In this document: in pieces, positions 1 through 10,224 of the stretch
Numbering within the stretch: the first letter of the stretch is position 1
Layout of the letters: each line of letters starts with the position of its first letter
NCBI GenBank assembly: GCA_964034945.1
Contig: OZ035962.1
Location: 48,268,386 to 48,332,385 of the forward strand
Length of the DNA stretch: 64,000 nucleotides
Reading direction: 5' to 3'
Source: Chrysopilus asiliformis
Taxonomy: Eukaryota; Arthropoda; Insecta; Diptera; Rhagionidae
The notes under the pieces: model-generated
The model's input: the letters and a program-made list of their open reading frames with translations, nothing else
The model's database searches: none
Told to the model about the DNA's origin: nothing
Translations under genes and position numbers: made by a program

Positions 1-1276
1 TGTAAGGATAACGCAAATATCCTTTTTCCCATTTTTCCCGGGAAAAACTGGCATCAGGGGGTTTTCGGGGTCGCTGATCACGACTTCGGTGTTAGATTTT
101 CAAAATTCAAAACGGAAGGTCCTGTAAGGATAACGCAAATATCCTTTTTCCCATTTTTTCCGGGAAAAACTGGCACCAGGGGGTTTTCGGTTTTCAAAAT
201 TTTCAAAATTCAAAACGGAAGGTCCTGTAAGGATAACGCAAATATCCTTTTTAACATTTTTCCCGGGAAAAACTGGCATCAGGGGGTTTTCGGGGTCGCT
301 GATCACGAATTCGGTGTTAGATTTTCAAAATTCAAAACGGAAGGTCCTGTAAGGATAACACAAATATCCTTTTTCCCATTTTTCCGGGAAAAACTGGCAT
401 CAGGGGTTTTCGGGGTCGCTGATCACGAATTCGGTGTTAGATTTTCAAAATTCAAAACGGAAGGTCCTGTAAGGATAACGCAAATATCCTTTTTCCCATT
501 TTTTCCAGGAAAAAATGGAATCAGGGGGTTTTCGGGGTCGCTGATCACGAATTCGGTGTTAGATTTTCAAAATTCAAAACGGAAGGTCCTGTAAGGATAA
601 CGCAAATATCCCCATTTTTTCCGGGAAAAACTGGCATCAGGGGGTTTTCGGGGTCGCTGATCAGGAATTCGGTGTTAGATTTTCAAAATTCAAAACGGAA
701 GGTCCTGTAAGGATAACGCAAATATCCTTTTTCCCATTTTTCCCGGGAAAAACTGGCATCAGGGGGTTTTCGGGGTCGCTGATCACGACTTCGGTGTTAG
801 ATTTTCAAAATTCAAAACGGAAGGTCCTGTAAGGATAACGCAAATATCCTTTTTCCCGGGAAAAACTGGCACCAGGGGGTTTTCGGGGTCGCTGATCACG
901 AATTCGGTGTTAGATTTTCAAAATTCAAAACGGAAGGTCCTGTAAGGATAACGCAAATATCCTTTTTCCCATTTTTTCCGGGAAAAACTGGCATCAGGGG
1001 GTTTTCGGGGTCGCTGATCACGAATTCGGTGTCAGATTTTCAAAATTCAAAACGGAAGGTCCTGTAAGGATAACGCAAATATCCTTTTTCCCATTTTTCC
1101 CGGGAAAAACTGGCATCAGGGGGTTTTCGGGGTCGCTGATCACGAATTCGGTGTTAGATTTTCAAAATTCAAAACGGAAGGTCCTGTAAGGATAACGCAA
1201 ATATCCTTTTTCCCATTTTTCCCGGGAAAAACTGGCACCAGGGGGTTTTCGGGGTCGCTGATCACGAATTCGGTGT
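1..1276. repeat. 122-bp satellite, block 1 (about 11 units)
   Basis: Tandem units begin with TGTAAGGATAACGCAAATATCC near 1, 123, 226, 348, 468, 590, 706, 828, 941, 1063 and 1185, so the period is 103-122 bp and mostly 122. Each unit also holds GGGGTCGCTGATCACGA and TTTTCAAAATTCAAAACGG. Units differ by point changes and short deletions, for example the unit at 226 follows a 19-bp shorter one. Short open frames here are frame accidents of the repeat and are not genes. Confidence 0.95.
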
Positions 1277-1451
1277 TACTTTCTATTAAGTTGGATTGTC
1301 GCGACCTACCTACCTACCTGGCTGGCTAACTATGTGTCTATCTCTGGAATCTTTGGAACCTTATATCTCCGAAACTATGCAACCTAGGAAGATGAAATTT
1401 TGTCACCTTGCGTAGTTCCGGTGACAGTTCAATATTTTTACTACTCCATCC
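1277..1451. other. Unique interruption of the satellite
   Basis: About 175 bp unlike the satellite, containing (CCTA)n and TATATCTCCGAAACTATGC. I see no terminal repeats or clear TSD. It could be a short insertion, or the original flank of two arrays. Confidence 0.6.
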
Positions 1452-2380
1452 TTGTAAGGATAATGGAAGGTCCTGTAATGATAGCGCAAATATCCTTTCA
1501 GGGGGTTTTCGGGGTCGCTGATCACGAATTCGATGTTAGATTTTCAAAATTCAAAACGGAAGGTCCTGTAAGGATAACGCAAATATCCTTTTTCCCATTT
1601 TTCCGGGAAAAAATGGCATTAGGGGGTTTTCGGGGTCGCTGATCACGAATTCGGTGTTAGATTTTCAAAATTCAAAACGGAAGGTCCTGTAAGGATAACA
1701 CAAATATCCTTTTTCCCATTTTTCCCGGGAAAAAATGGAATCAGGGGGTTTTCGGGGTCGCTGATCACGAATTCGGTGTTAGATTTTCAAAATTCAAAAC
1801 GGAAGGTCCTGTAAGGATAACGCAAATATCCTTTTTCCCATTTTTCCCGGGGAAAAACTGGCATCAGGGGGTTTTCGGGGTCGCTGATCACGACTTCGGT
1901 GTTAGATTTTCAAAATTCAAAACGGAAGGTCCTGTAAGGATAACGCAAATATCCTTTTTCCCATTTTTTCCGGGAAAAACTTGCATCAGGGGGTTTTCGG
2001 GGTCGCTGATCACGAATTCGGTGTTAGATTTTCAAAATTCAAAACGGAAGGTCCTGTAAGGATAACGCAAATATCCTTTTTCCCATTTTTCCCGGGAAAA
2101 ACTGGCACCAGGGGGTTTTCGGGGTCGCTGATCACGAATTCGGTGTTAGATTTTCAAAATTCAAAACGGAAGGTCCTGTAAGGATGACGCACATATCCTT
2201 TTCCCATTTTTTCCCGGGGAAAAATTGCATTAGGGGGTTTTTGGGGTCGCTGAATCCGATTCTGACATTTAAAATTCTGTAAGGATAACGGAATGTCCTG
2301 CAAAGATAACGTGAGTTTCCTTTTGCTCAAATTTCCCGCGAAAGATCTTTTCTGGAGGTTTTTGGTAGGCTAATTCAAGA
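1452..2380. repeat. 122-bp satellite, block 2 with decaying edge
   Basis: About seven units start near 1473, 1567, 1688, 1810, 1933, 2056 and 2178. They grow more divergent after 2200, with recognisable but degenerate pieces (CTGTAAGGATAACGGAATG, then AAAGATAACGTGAG) to about 2380. Decay at an array edge fits unequal exchange homogenising the centre only. Confidence 0.9.
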
Positions 2381-2398
2381 CTAAAAAGTATAAAATAA

Positions 2399-2720
2399 AA
2401 AAAAACACTTTAAAAAACAAGTTTTATAACCTTATACACTTTCAAAATGCACTAAAAAGTAAAAAACAAGTTTAAAGTTTCACAAAAAATGTTTTTATAA
2501 ATTGTGTGTTGTTGTGAAAATATAAAGTGTGTGACGTTGCATTTGCTCTTGAATCTGTAATAGCGGTTTCATACTGTGCAACGCAGCACACTTTATACTT
2601 TCACAACAACACGCAATTTATAAAAACATTTTTTGTGAAACTTTAAACTTGTTTTTTACTTTTTAGTGCATTTTGAAAGTGTATAAGGTTATAAAACTTG
2701 TTTTTTAAAGTGTTTTTTTT
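2399..2720. repeat. Large foldback: about 140-bp inverted arms
   Basis: Arms at 2399-2540 and 2578-2720 are nearly perfect reverse complements, starting with AAACACTTTAAAAAACAAG. A spacer of about 37 bp separates them. Transcribed, this would form one long hairpin. It abuts the Helitron tail that follows. Whether it is an independent foldback element or part of that Helitron is unresolved. Confidence 0.9.
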
Positions 2721-2964
2721 TTGGGTTAACTATATGCATTTGAGTCGAGGCCGAAGGCCGAGTAAAGAGGAAGGCGAGAGCTGAAATATATTTAAATAAT
2801 TTTACGTAACCTCTCCATACATCAAAATCCAACAATTCAAGCGCGAGGGGCGAGGCCGAAGGCCGAGTAGTTGTGGAGGCCGTAGGCCGACGGGGGCAGG
2901 GAGGCCGAAGGCCGACCTGCGGAAGGGGGATGAACCGCGAAGCGGTTCGGGGCGCAGCCCCTAG
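2721..2964 (+). mobile_element. Helitron 3' end (copy 1, Y family tail)
   Basis: The segment carries the repeated motif GAGGCCGAAGGCCGA, then two hairpins (AACCGC-GAA-GCGGTT and GGGGC-GCA-GCCCC), then CTAG followed by T. A hairpin just before CTRR with a T on the 3' side is the classical Helitron 3' terminus. Nearly identical tails end at 46148 and 50182. No 5' TC partner is evident nearby, so this is a solo 3' end behind the foldback. Confidence 0.85.
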
Positions 2965-2999
2965 TCCTGATTTAAAACACAAAGTTTTATGTAATATTA

Positions 3000-3693
3000 G
3001 AGTAAGTTCGGGTATTGTGGTATAGGCGGGTAATGTGGTACCCCATCATTTCTCGGATATGAGATGCCGCATCGCAAGATCAAACATACAATACTGTTTT
3101 TTGTGAAATTCTGCAACCATTGTTGGTGTTGACAAGTCCATGGTTTATCAGGTTATATCGGAATTTTCTGAAAAACGTTTTTGAGCACAATCAACATTTT
3201 ATTGTCTCCACATTCAAATGAATCTCGAAAGCCAATTTTAAGTTGTTTTTTTAACTGTGAATCAGTGAACGATTATTTAGACAACACATTTAATTTTGGA
3301 AAAGAAAATTTTTGGATTCAAGCGAATTAGACTAAGAAATCATTTTTTTGGGTTGTCATGGTGAGAACGGCTAATGTGGCATACTATTTTTTCCATACAA
3401 ATATTTAATATTTGAATGGATGAAACAGTATTCCACATTACCCGCCTTAAATATTTGTATGGAAGAAACAGTATACCACATTACCCGCCAATTTTTTGAA
3501 GCACTTTTTTTTCAGTTAGTGTACTTTTTTGATCATAATTTTGCTTTTATGTTTATGATTGGTAACATTGCTGTGGAATTTTGTAGGCAAGCCTGTGGAG
3601 GTGTCGTATGCGAAATTATAACATGATTGCTTTTAAAACGAGTGATTTATTATGAAAACAAAAGAAGGTGTACCACAATACCCGAACTTACTC
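3000..3693. mobile_element. TIR MITE with TA duplication (Tc1/mariner/pogo-type)
   Basis: Ends are GAGTAAGTTCGGGTATTGTG and its reverse complement, flanked by TA at 2998-2999 and 3694-3695. Internal inverted motifs (CGGGTAATGTGG, CCACATTACCCG) echo the termini. No transposase remains. The TA target assigns it to the IS630/Tc1/mariner group, and the precise family is unknown. Confidence 0.8.
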
Positions 3694-3695
3694 TA

Positions 3696-4057
3696 TATTT
3701 TATATTTTATACCATATTTTACAGTTTATATTTTATCATCTAGATTTAAAAAAAAAATTTAAAAAAATTTTTATGTAAATTTTTATGTAAAATTTTTTTT
3801 CTGTAAAAGGGGGAGGTGTGGTATCCAAACACGCGCATACAATGTCGCAACATTAATGTGCTGAATTCGCGTCTGCGATAAGCAAGAAGCTTAAACCGAC
3901 ATATCCAGTATCGCGCGCATGTCGCCACCAGCGATGCCGACTCAGCGATACTGCGACTCAGCGATACTGCACCTCTCTCCTTAATAAAGATGGTAAAACA
4001 TGTAATTAATAAAGAAGTAGTCGAACGATAAACAAGTGTTTTAATTGAAAGATACTA
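3696..4057. other. AT-rich spacer, nothing recognised
   Basis: Poly-A/T tracts to 3800, then lower-AT DNA with a doubled CTCAGCGATACTGC near 3950. No coding frame, terminal repeat or RNA fold that I can support. Confidence 0.5.
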
Positions 4058-4560
4058 CATTCTGTCTGTTTGACTGAATGTTTGTTCCGGCATCACGCAA
4101 AAACGGCGCGTCCGATTTTGATCAAACTTTGCACACAGGTATAGTTATTGACAGAATAAAGGATATGATTCTTTTTGATGTCAATCCCCGTTTCTTCTGA
4201 TATCTCTTACTCAAGGGTGTCGGATCCAGTTTAATAGCAACCCCTTTCCCTCTCTTGAAACCTCTTTATGCGCTTTATGGTTTCGGATCCGGTTTTCACC
4301 ATGAGAGAGGTCAGCCCGCAGGAAAAATTTTTGCTCACTAATATCTACCCTTCCTTTTTATGTATAGCTAACGATGGTATCTTTTTTCGGACAAAAAACA
4401 GTATATTTCACCTAAAAATTTAAAAAAGCAGTAAATCGATTTGAAAAAACAGTATTTTTCGCAGTATAAATTTTACTCAATGAAAATTTGTGTCTTTGCT
4501 CTTAATTTCGACATTTTTATTCTTTTAAATTAACAATGGAAAGCAAAATCAAAGTAAGAT
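4058..4560 (+). mobile_element. Internal fragment of Helitron Y
   Basis: From TCTGTCTGTTTGACTGAATG through TTAACAATGGAAAGCAAAATC this matches Y1 (44390-45375) and Y2 (48900-49405) nearly base for base. It lacks both Helitron ends. The match stops just after ATGGAAAGCAAAATCAAAGTA, where a minisatellite replaces the Y sequence. Confidence 0.8.
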
Positions 4561-4745
4561 ACTCTGCATTCGGCAGAAGCTACGCTGCATCAGGCAGAAG
4601 ATACTCTGCATTCGGCAACAGACACGTTGCATTCGGCAGAAGCTACGCTGCATTCGGCAGAAGTTACTCTGCAATTAACAACAGACACTGCAGTCATCCC
4701 ATGTTACACTGCAATCGGCAGAGAATACTCTGCAAGTGGCAATAG
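4536..4745 (+). CDS. Short open frame over a 21-bp minisatellite (69 aa, doubtful)
   Basis: The frame starts at the ATG shared by all Y copies (MESKIKV) and runs through about nine imperfect 20-21-bp repeats of TACTCTGCATTCGGCAGAAG. This gives a peptide of alternating RYSAFG and SYAAFG blocks. Because 21 is divisible by three, the repeat stays open automatically, so openness is weak evidence for a gene. In Y1 and Y2 the same ATG leads to a 13-codon peptide. I recognise no family. It could be a repeat-expanded exon captured by the Helitron or simply a noncoding minisatellite. Confidence 0.25.
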   Translation: MESKIKVRYSAFGRSYAASGRRYSAFGNRHVAFGRSYAAFGRSYSAINNRHCSHPMLHCNRQRILCKWQ

Positions 4746-5033
4746 ACGGATCTCGGAATATTTCTAGCAGCAAAACCAGTAGGAACTACAGAATACCTAG
4801 TTCAGAAGAAACCTCATCCCGTGTGCGAGTGATTCTACTAACGACCAAAAGACGGAGCAACTACAGTACCACATCAGGAACATCAAGAGCCATAGATATT
4901 AAATTATTAAATTGAATTATAATTAGAATTAAAATATATTGAATTGTTTGATTGAAATAAATTATTGTAAGATTGAGTAATTGGTATTAAATGATTCGGC
5001 ACCTCTTTTGTATGCTCGAGCTCTGGCCCGAAC
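4741..5033. other. Spacer with AATAAA-like signals
   Basis: Low-complexity AT-rich sequence including GAAATAAATTATTG near 4955, following the minisatellite frame. It could be a 3' UTR if the frame is real. Nothing else is seen. Confidence 0.4.
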
Positions 5034-5194
5034 ACTCCCATACATCAAAATCCGATTGGAATAAATTTTAAAAAATCTTATTGGAAAGTTTGACTTGAAA
5101 GTGGAATTTTGGTATAACTGTTCGAATTTTGATACGAATATCACCATACGGGTCTCCAATGATTGCCAGATTGGCAATTATAGCTTTTGTTATG
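5034..5194 (+). mobile_element. INE-1-like Helentron, 3' fragment (#1)
   Basis: Only the last 160 bp are present, from CCCATACATCAAAATCCG to the hairpin TTGCCA-GAT-TGGCAA and the terminus GCTTTTGTTATG followed by T-run. It sits 8 bp from the start of element G1. Confidence 0.85.
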
Positions 5195-5202
5195 TTTTTA
5201 TT

Positions 5203-6269
5203 GAAGTGAAAACTTCTTTAGCGGCGTTGTGAGTGATTTCAAACTCGATGAAACGAAAAAGCGACAGTAAAAAGAGATAGGATATTTTAGCCTATGAGAA
5301 AATGAGATAGAATACAGATGGGTGCCAGTCAATTTATCGTAAACAAGATTGATGGGAAGGGGGAAGGGGTAGGGGAAGTGGAAGAGGGCGGGGTACGGGA
5401 AGGGAAAGGGGAGAAGTGGTAGGAGGGAGGAACTGGAGAGAGGAGGCGATAAATTATGTTTCGTCATAAATTGCAATATATACATATCTACTCGTATATA
5501 AATAAAAATGGATGTTTTATTGTTTGTCTGTCTGCCTGAGATTACAAAACTCTAAAACTACTGGACCGATTTTTATGCGGTTTTTTGCAAAATAATCTGT
5601 GTTGCCAGGAGCAGGTTTTTAGCTATGTAGATTTTCAAAATTCGAAACGGAAGGTCCTGTAAGGATAATGAAAATATCCTTTTTCCCATTTTTGCCCGAA
5701 AAAATTTGCATTTTAGGGTTTTTGGGGTCGCTGATCACGAATCCGGTATTAGATTTTCAAAATTCGAAACAGAAGGTCCTGTAAGGATAATGAAAATATC
5801 CTTTTTCCCATTTTCCCCGGAAAAATTTGCATTTTAGGGTTTTTGGGGTCGCTGATCACGAATCCGGTATTAGATTTTCAAAATTCGAAACGGGAGGTCC
5901 TGTAAGGATAATGAAAATATCCTTTTTCCCATTTTTCCCCGGAAAAATTTGCACTATAGGGTTTTTGGGGTCACTGATCACGAATCCGATATTAGATTTT
6001 CAAAATTCGAAACGGAAGGTCCTGTAAGGATAATGAAAATATCCTTTTTCCCATTTTCCCCGGAAAAATTTGCATTTTAGGGTTTTTGGGGTCGCTGATC
6101 ACGAATTAGATTTTCAATAAAAATATAATATGACTTTTGAACTTGGTACCAATATTATAATAAATAAACGCTATAACTATCCCACACCTGATACCGCATT
6201 CGTCTCATTCTCTCGCTGTTTAGTTTTCCTAAGGTTTCACTTCTACCGCGTGTGCACTGCACACACATG
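5203..6269 (+). mobile_element. G-family Helentron-like element, copy G1
   Basis: Starts GAAGTGAAAACTTCTTTAG and ends with hairpin GTGTGCA-C-TGCACAC then ACATG before a T-run. Copies G2 (29153-29960) and G3 (32115-33908, minus) share both ends. Inside are a G-rich strand-biased tract (5340-5450), a block with ACTACTGGACCGATTTTTATG, four tandem units (5640-6110) related to the 122-bp satellite, and a conserved 3' segment from ATGACTTTTGAACTTGG. The block GTTTACGATAAATTGACCGG matches coding sequence of the Helentron relic in G3, so G looks like a deletion derivative of an autonomous Helentron. No intact ORF. Confidence 0.7.
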
Positions 6270-6270
6270 T

Positions 6271-6867
6271 TTATACCCGTATGGTGAAACCAAAGGGTAT
6301 ATTAACTTTGCCTTACCGTTTGTAACGCCAAGATCCCGTCATCGCACAAAAAAATGAATTACACCAGTGTGTTTAGAATCATAAAAATATTTAATTTCTG
6401 CATGTCCGTCCGTCTGTCTGTCTGTCTGTCCGTCTGTCTGTCTGTCCGTCTGTCTGTCTGTCCGTCTGTCCGTCTGTCCGTCTGTGGCGCGGATTGCGGG
6501 CGCACGGATTGAGCTAGACACTTGAAATTTTGCACAGATCCGTTTTTTGTAAAATGAAAGGCTAAGTTCGTTAATGGGCAAAAATGGACCATTAGGGGGG
6601 GTACCCCCCATACGAACGAAAACGGTTTTTGTGAATATCTCAAAAACGGTGCATCTTATCAAAAAAGTCCAAGAACAAAAGTTATTTAGGATATGATTCT
6701 ACATAAAACTTCCATACATCAAAATCCGATTGGAATAAATTTAAAAAATCTTATTGGAAAGTTTGACTTCAAAGTGGAATTTTGGTATAACTGTTCGAAT
6801 TTTGATACGAATATCACCATACGGGTCTCCAATGATTGCCAGATTGGCAATTATAGCTTTTGTTATG
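6271..6867 (+). mobile_element. INE-1-like non-autonomous Helentron (#2)
   Basis: Full length. The 5' end is TATACCCGTATGGTGAAACC with the subterminal inverted pair ATACCC...GGGTAT. Then comes a (GTCC/GTCT)n microsatellite at 6402-6485, a palindromic GGGGGGTACCCCCC core, the 3' stem-loop TTGCCAGATTGGCAA and the terminus TTATG. The order matches Drosophila DINE-1/INE-1, whose start TATACCCGT...AAAGGGTATA is closely similar. The peptides rich in QTDR read from this repeat are translation of the microsatellite. It abuts G1 and forms a tandem pair with the next copy. Confidence 0.9.
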
Positions 6868-6901
6868 TTTTTCATTAAGCTCACTTTTTTTAAAATTCAC
6901 T

Positions 6902-7484
6902 TTATACCCGTATGGTGAAACCAAAGGGTATATTAACTTTGCCTTACCGTTTGTAACGCCAAGATCTCGTCATCGCACATAAAAATGAATTACACCAGTG
7001 TGTTTAGAATGGTGAAAAAAGTTGAATTTAGCATATCCGTCCGTCTGTCCGTCCGTCCGTCTGTCTGTCCGTCTGTCTGTCTGTGGCACGGATTGCGGGC
7101 GCACGGATTGAGCTAGAGACTTGAAATTTTGCGCAGATTCGTTTTTCGTAAAATGTGAGGCTAAGTTCGTTAATGGGCAAAAATGGTCCAATAGGGGGGG
7201 GGGGGGGGGGGGGGGGGTACCCCCCATACGCACGAAAATGTTTTATGCGAATATCTCAAAAACGGTGCATCTTATCAAAAAAGTGCAAGAACAAAAGTTG
7301 TTTAGGATATGATTCTACATAAAACTCCCATACATCGAAATCCGATTGGAATAAATTTTAAAAAATCTTATTGGAAAGTTTGACTTCAAAGTGGAATTTT
7401 GGTACAACTGTTCGAATTTGGATACGAATATCACCATACGGGTCTCCAATGATTGCCAGATTGGCAATTATAGCTTTTGTTATG
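6902..7484 (+). mobile_element. INE-1-like Helentron (#3), second unit of dimer
   Basis: Full-length copy with a 5' ATACCC pair and 3' stem-loop. The usual seven-G core is expanded to a 24-G run at 7194-7217, likely a slippage product or assembly artefact. A 34-bp linker (6868-6901) joins it to the previous copy. Confidence 0.9.
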
Positions 7485-8144
7485 TTTTTTATTTATAATT
7501 GGTTTATGATAAGAGAAGTATGAATTAAAAATATCATACATACAGTGTTCAAACGCTCCCATTTCTAGTCTTTCGTTCAAATAAGTTATATATAATGACG
7601 AAGGTTTTACAATTTATTACTATTTCATCGATTCTACTACTATTTTTCGGCCGATTTACTACGATTTCGAAAATCAAAAGTCACAACCCTGAACAGAACT
7701 TTAATGCTGGGAGCGAAAGCAGGGTTTAGACGAAGCAAGTAACTCGCTGCAAGTAGACGTAAATACACGCGATTTGAGCTAGTGTGCGACGCTCGCATAT
7801 GTGTGAGACAGGGGCGTGGCGTCATTGGATGCAAAGGATGCATTGCATCCCTTACAAATCTCACAAAAATATTGGTAACTGAGTTTTTAAGTTGAAACAT
7901 TTTTTTTTCCAAATTCGATCATAATTAAGTTTGAGTTTATTGTTGAATTACTGTTTTGTGCCCTTTGTAGCTTCAATACAACTTAGAGTTACTGTTTTGT
8001 GCCGTTTGTAGCTTCAGGACGGCACAAAATGCATTTTATCATACAGTCGTGATATATTCAAACGCGAATGCCTTTAAAAAAAAGAGAGAATTTCTTAACT
8101 TGCCTTTGAAACTGTGCGGAAGCAGAAATTATTGTTGCATCTAT

Positions 8145-8365
8145 GGGCCTTACCAATGACCCGTGACTAACTTAGTAACAGCTTTTGGTGTGTGCGAAAC
8201 GGGCTATTTGCTTGCTAATTCTAGTAAGTTTTCACACATTTATGACAGCGAATTTAAAACTTTTCAATAAAAACTAGGATTTGAACCGAAATTAGCAAGC
8301 AAATAGCCCGTTTCGCACACACCAAAAGCTGTTACTAAGTTAGTCACGGGTCATTGGTAAGGCCC
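8145..8365. mobile_element. 221-bp MITE with about 75-bp inverted arms
   Basis: GGGCCTTACCAATGACCCG is repeated as its exact reverse complement at 8347-8365. The arms match over about 75 bp around a 65-bp loop. The flanking TAT (8142-8144, 8366-8368) is a candidate 3-bp TSD. GGGCC ends with a 3-bp TSD suggest PIF/Harbinger, but TAT is not the canonical TWA, so the family is tentative. Confidence 0.8.
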
Positions 8366-8879
8366 TATGAGTTTTGTGCGAAGAGAGATGAAACTGAATT
8401 TTAAGAGATGAGAACCTACGGTAACGACTGGAGAAAAGAGAAAATGTGGATGCAAAATAAAAATTGCTTCCACCTCAGCAGAAGTCAAATAATTTGCGCT
8501 TTTATTTAAATAACTAAAAAACTAAGATCCGTATTTAAAAAGTTTTTTTGGAGGACATTTAGATGATTTTGTTTTGAGTAATTCTATATCTAATATTCAT
8601 ACCTTTTTGAAGAAAAAATACGCGGTTTTCGCGTTTAAAAAAACCATTCCAAAAAAAAAATTTCTTTCGGGGGATCATTTCTCTTTTGCCTCGTGATGTC
8701 ATATGCAACAGGAAGATGTGAAATAAGCAATTCGAATCGTTGCTTCCGAGTGAAAATAAGTAAAAAAAATGCATTGGTAGTAGCGTTTCTGCATGCGTAG
8801 TGAGTAATGTCTTAAATTATTTATTTATTAGCGTGTCTTTTTATTGTGTGATTTTTGTGATTTCAATAGTTTGGTAAAA

Positions 8880-9121
8880 ATGGCAGATTGTTGTGTAATC
8901 GATAGCTTATTAAAACAATCATTTAGTTCGCGATCTTTTTCAGAAAAACAAAATATTCTTGATCGCGGGAGACCAAAACCAAAGTTAAATATAACAACAG
9001 TAAATAAAAGTTGTACGAGACGATTTTCGGTCAAAGTTTACGAAGATTTTAATTGGCTTTGCAGTTGTGCAAATAAGCAAAAGTTATTTTGTTGGCCTTG
9101 TTTACTTTTTTTTGGCAATCT
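8880..9121 (+). CDS. TTF-type zinc-finger exon of hAT transposase (81 aa, partial)
   Basis: The likely start is the ATG at 8880 (context AAAATGGC); an upstream in-frame ATG at 8844 has poor context. The 81 residues carry the TTF/ZMYM-type N-terminal pattern: GRPKPKLNI, then RRFSVKVYEDFNWLCSC, then KLFCWPCLLFFG, with cysteines set as C-x-C...C-x2-C. In hAT transposases of the ZMYM-like group this domain precedes the catalytic dimerisation domain and contacts DNA. The frame stops immediately, but the stop overlaps a consensus splice donor (CT/GTAAGT at 9122), so this is best read as exon 1. No downstream catalytic exon is visible before the element ends at 9579. Family by pattern recognition; function lost or only regulatory. 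Confidence 0.65.
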
Positions 9122-10224
9122 GTAAGTTACAGCGATTTAAATAATTTTCATAAAACTGTTTAATTAGCAATTCTGAGTTAAGAACGATCTTGGTGTATCC
9201 GGGTTTATCCGGACAATCGTAAATATTTTATTTTATAACTGTATTTTTTATACAAAAGGATCATCAATTTACTTTTTCTCTCGATTCGGATATATAAGTG
9301 TCTCGAATTAAAAACAAACACATTATAATTTCGTAGTCTGGGGATCAAAGGTCGGATGCATTTTTCATAATCATTTTCATAATCATAAAGTACAAGTTAT
9401 TTTAGTGTTTTGAACTTTTTATTATTTTATTGTCATTCATTTAAGTAGCTAACGAGAGATGTATTTTTGCACAACACAAAAAATACCTTTATTAATAACA
9501 TAAAAACCTTAAGTTGGCAATTAAATTCCAAAAAATTAAAATTTGCATCCCTAGCTTCAAAACTCACGCCACGCCCCTGGTGTGAGAATACTCGCTTCTC
9601 TCTCAAAAATAATAGAAAGCCATTCTATTTTTCTAGCAAGTAAAAACCAATACAACAACATGGAACCGTGTACAAATGAGGTGGTTTTATGTGTGTGTGT
9701 TTTAATTCATTTCGTTTGCTGTTTTCGCCGGGGAAAGTTGTCATTTTTTGTGAGGTTAGTCAAACAAACTTTTCCGAATTCATTCTCAGATGATTTTTGT
9801 AAGCTGCAGCGTCTTCTTTCCTGAGTTCCGATATAAGAGTTGCTGAAGCGCCTAGGGTTTCCCGTCTGGCGATCCACTTACGTACCCAAATACGTTTTTT
9901 TCTTTTCCACACTTTTTAGTTTAATAGCGTTCAACAGCAGAATATATGCACTTAGAATTTTCTTTATTTTCCTGTTTTTAGCTGAACGCATTTTTAATTG
10001 TCTTTAAAATCGCGTTGTATATTTTTTTTGTCTATATTAACGAAACACCTAATACACTTCTTCACAGTAAACCAAACAAAGATATCTTTGCTCAGAAAAT
10101 TTTGGGTTATGTTTTGTTCAGCTGTCATTCTACTTGCAACGAGTTACTTGCATCGTGTAAACGAAGCAAACTACTTGCCTCTCTTTACTTGCAGCGAGTT
10201 ACTCGCTGTGTATAAACCCGGCTG

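Larger units (their letters stand above)
7809..9579 (+). mobile_element. hAT element with 8-bp TSD
   Basis: Ends CAGGGGCGTGGCGT and ACGCCACGCCCCTG are flanked by the perfect 8-bp duplication GTGTGAGA (7801-7808 and 9580-9587). CAGGGGC termini with an 8-bp TSD are diagnostic of hAT. It keeps one exon encoding a TTF-type zinc finger but no RNase H-like catalytic domain, so it is non-autonomous. A MITE sits inside it at 8145-8365. Confidence 0.9.
7720..10224. mobile_element. Outer TIR element interrupted by a hAT
   Basis: CAGGGTTTAGACGAAGCAAG then AACTCGCTGCAAGTA at 7720 is mirrored by TACTTGCAGCGAGTT...AAACCCGGCTG ending at 10224, giving inexact inverted ends of about 40 bp. Without the inner hAT the element is about 0.73 kb. 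No TSD is clear (AGCGAAAG versus AAATATCG). hAT-type ends are possible because it starts with CAGGG. No protein is recognised in it. Confidence 0.5.

Noticed and set aside
1..2260. Regular direct repeats as a CRISPR array
   Set aside because: Units are contiguous 122-bp satellite monomers without unique spacers, in a eukaryotic context with no cas-like genes.
6402..6662. QTDRRTDRQTD peptides as a repeat protein (also in most other Helentron copies)
   Set aside because: They are translations of the (GACA/GACG)n microsatellite of INE-1-like elements, open in several frames and on variable lengths.
7194..7217. G-run as a designed or functional G-quadruplex
   Set aside because: It is an expansion of the seven-G core present in every INE-1 copy and is prone to sequencing error.
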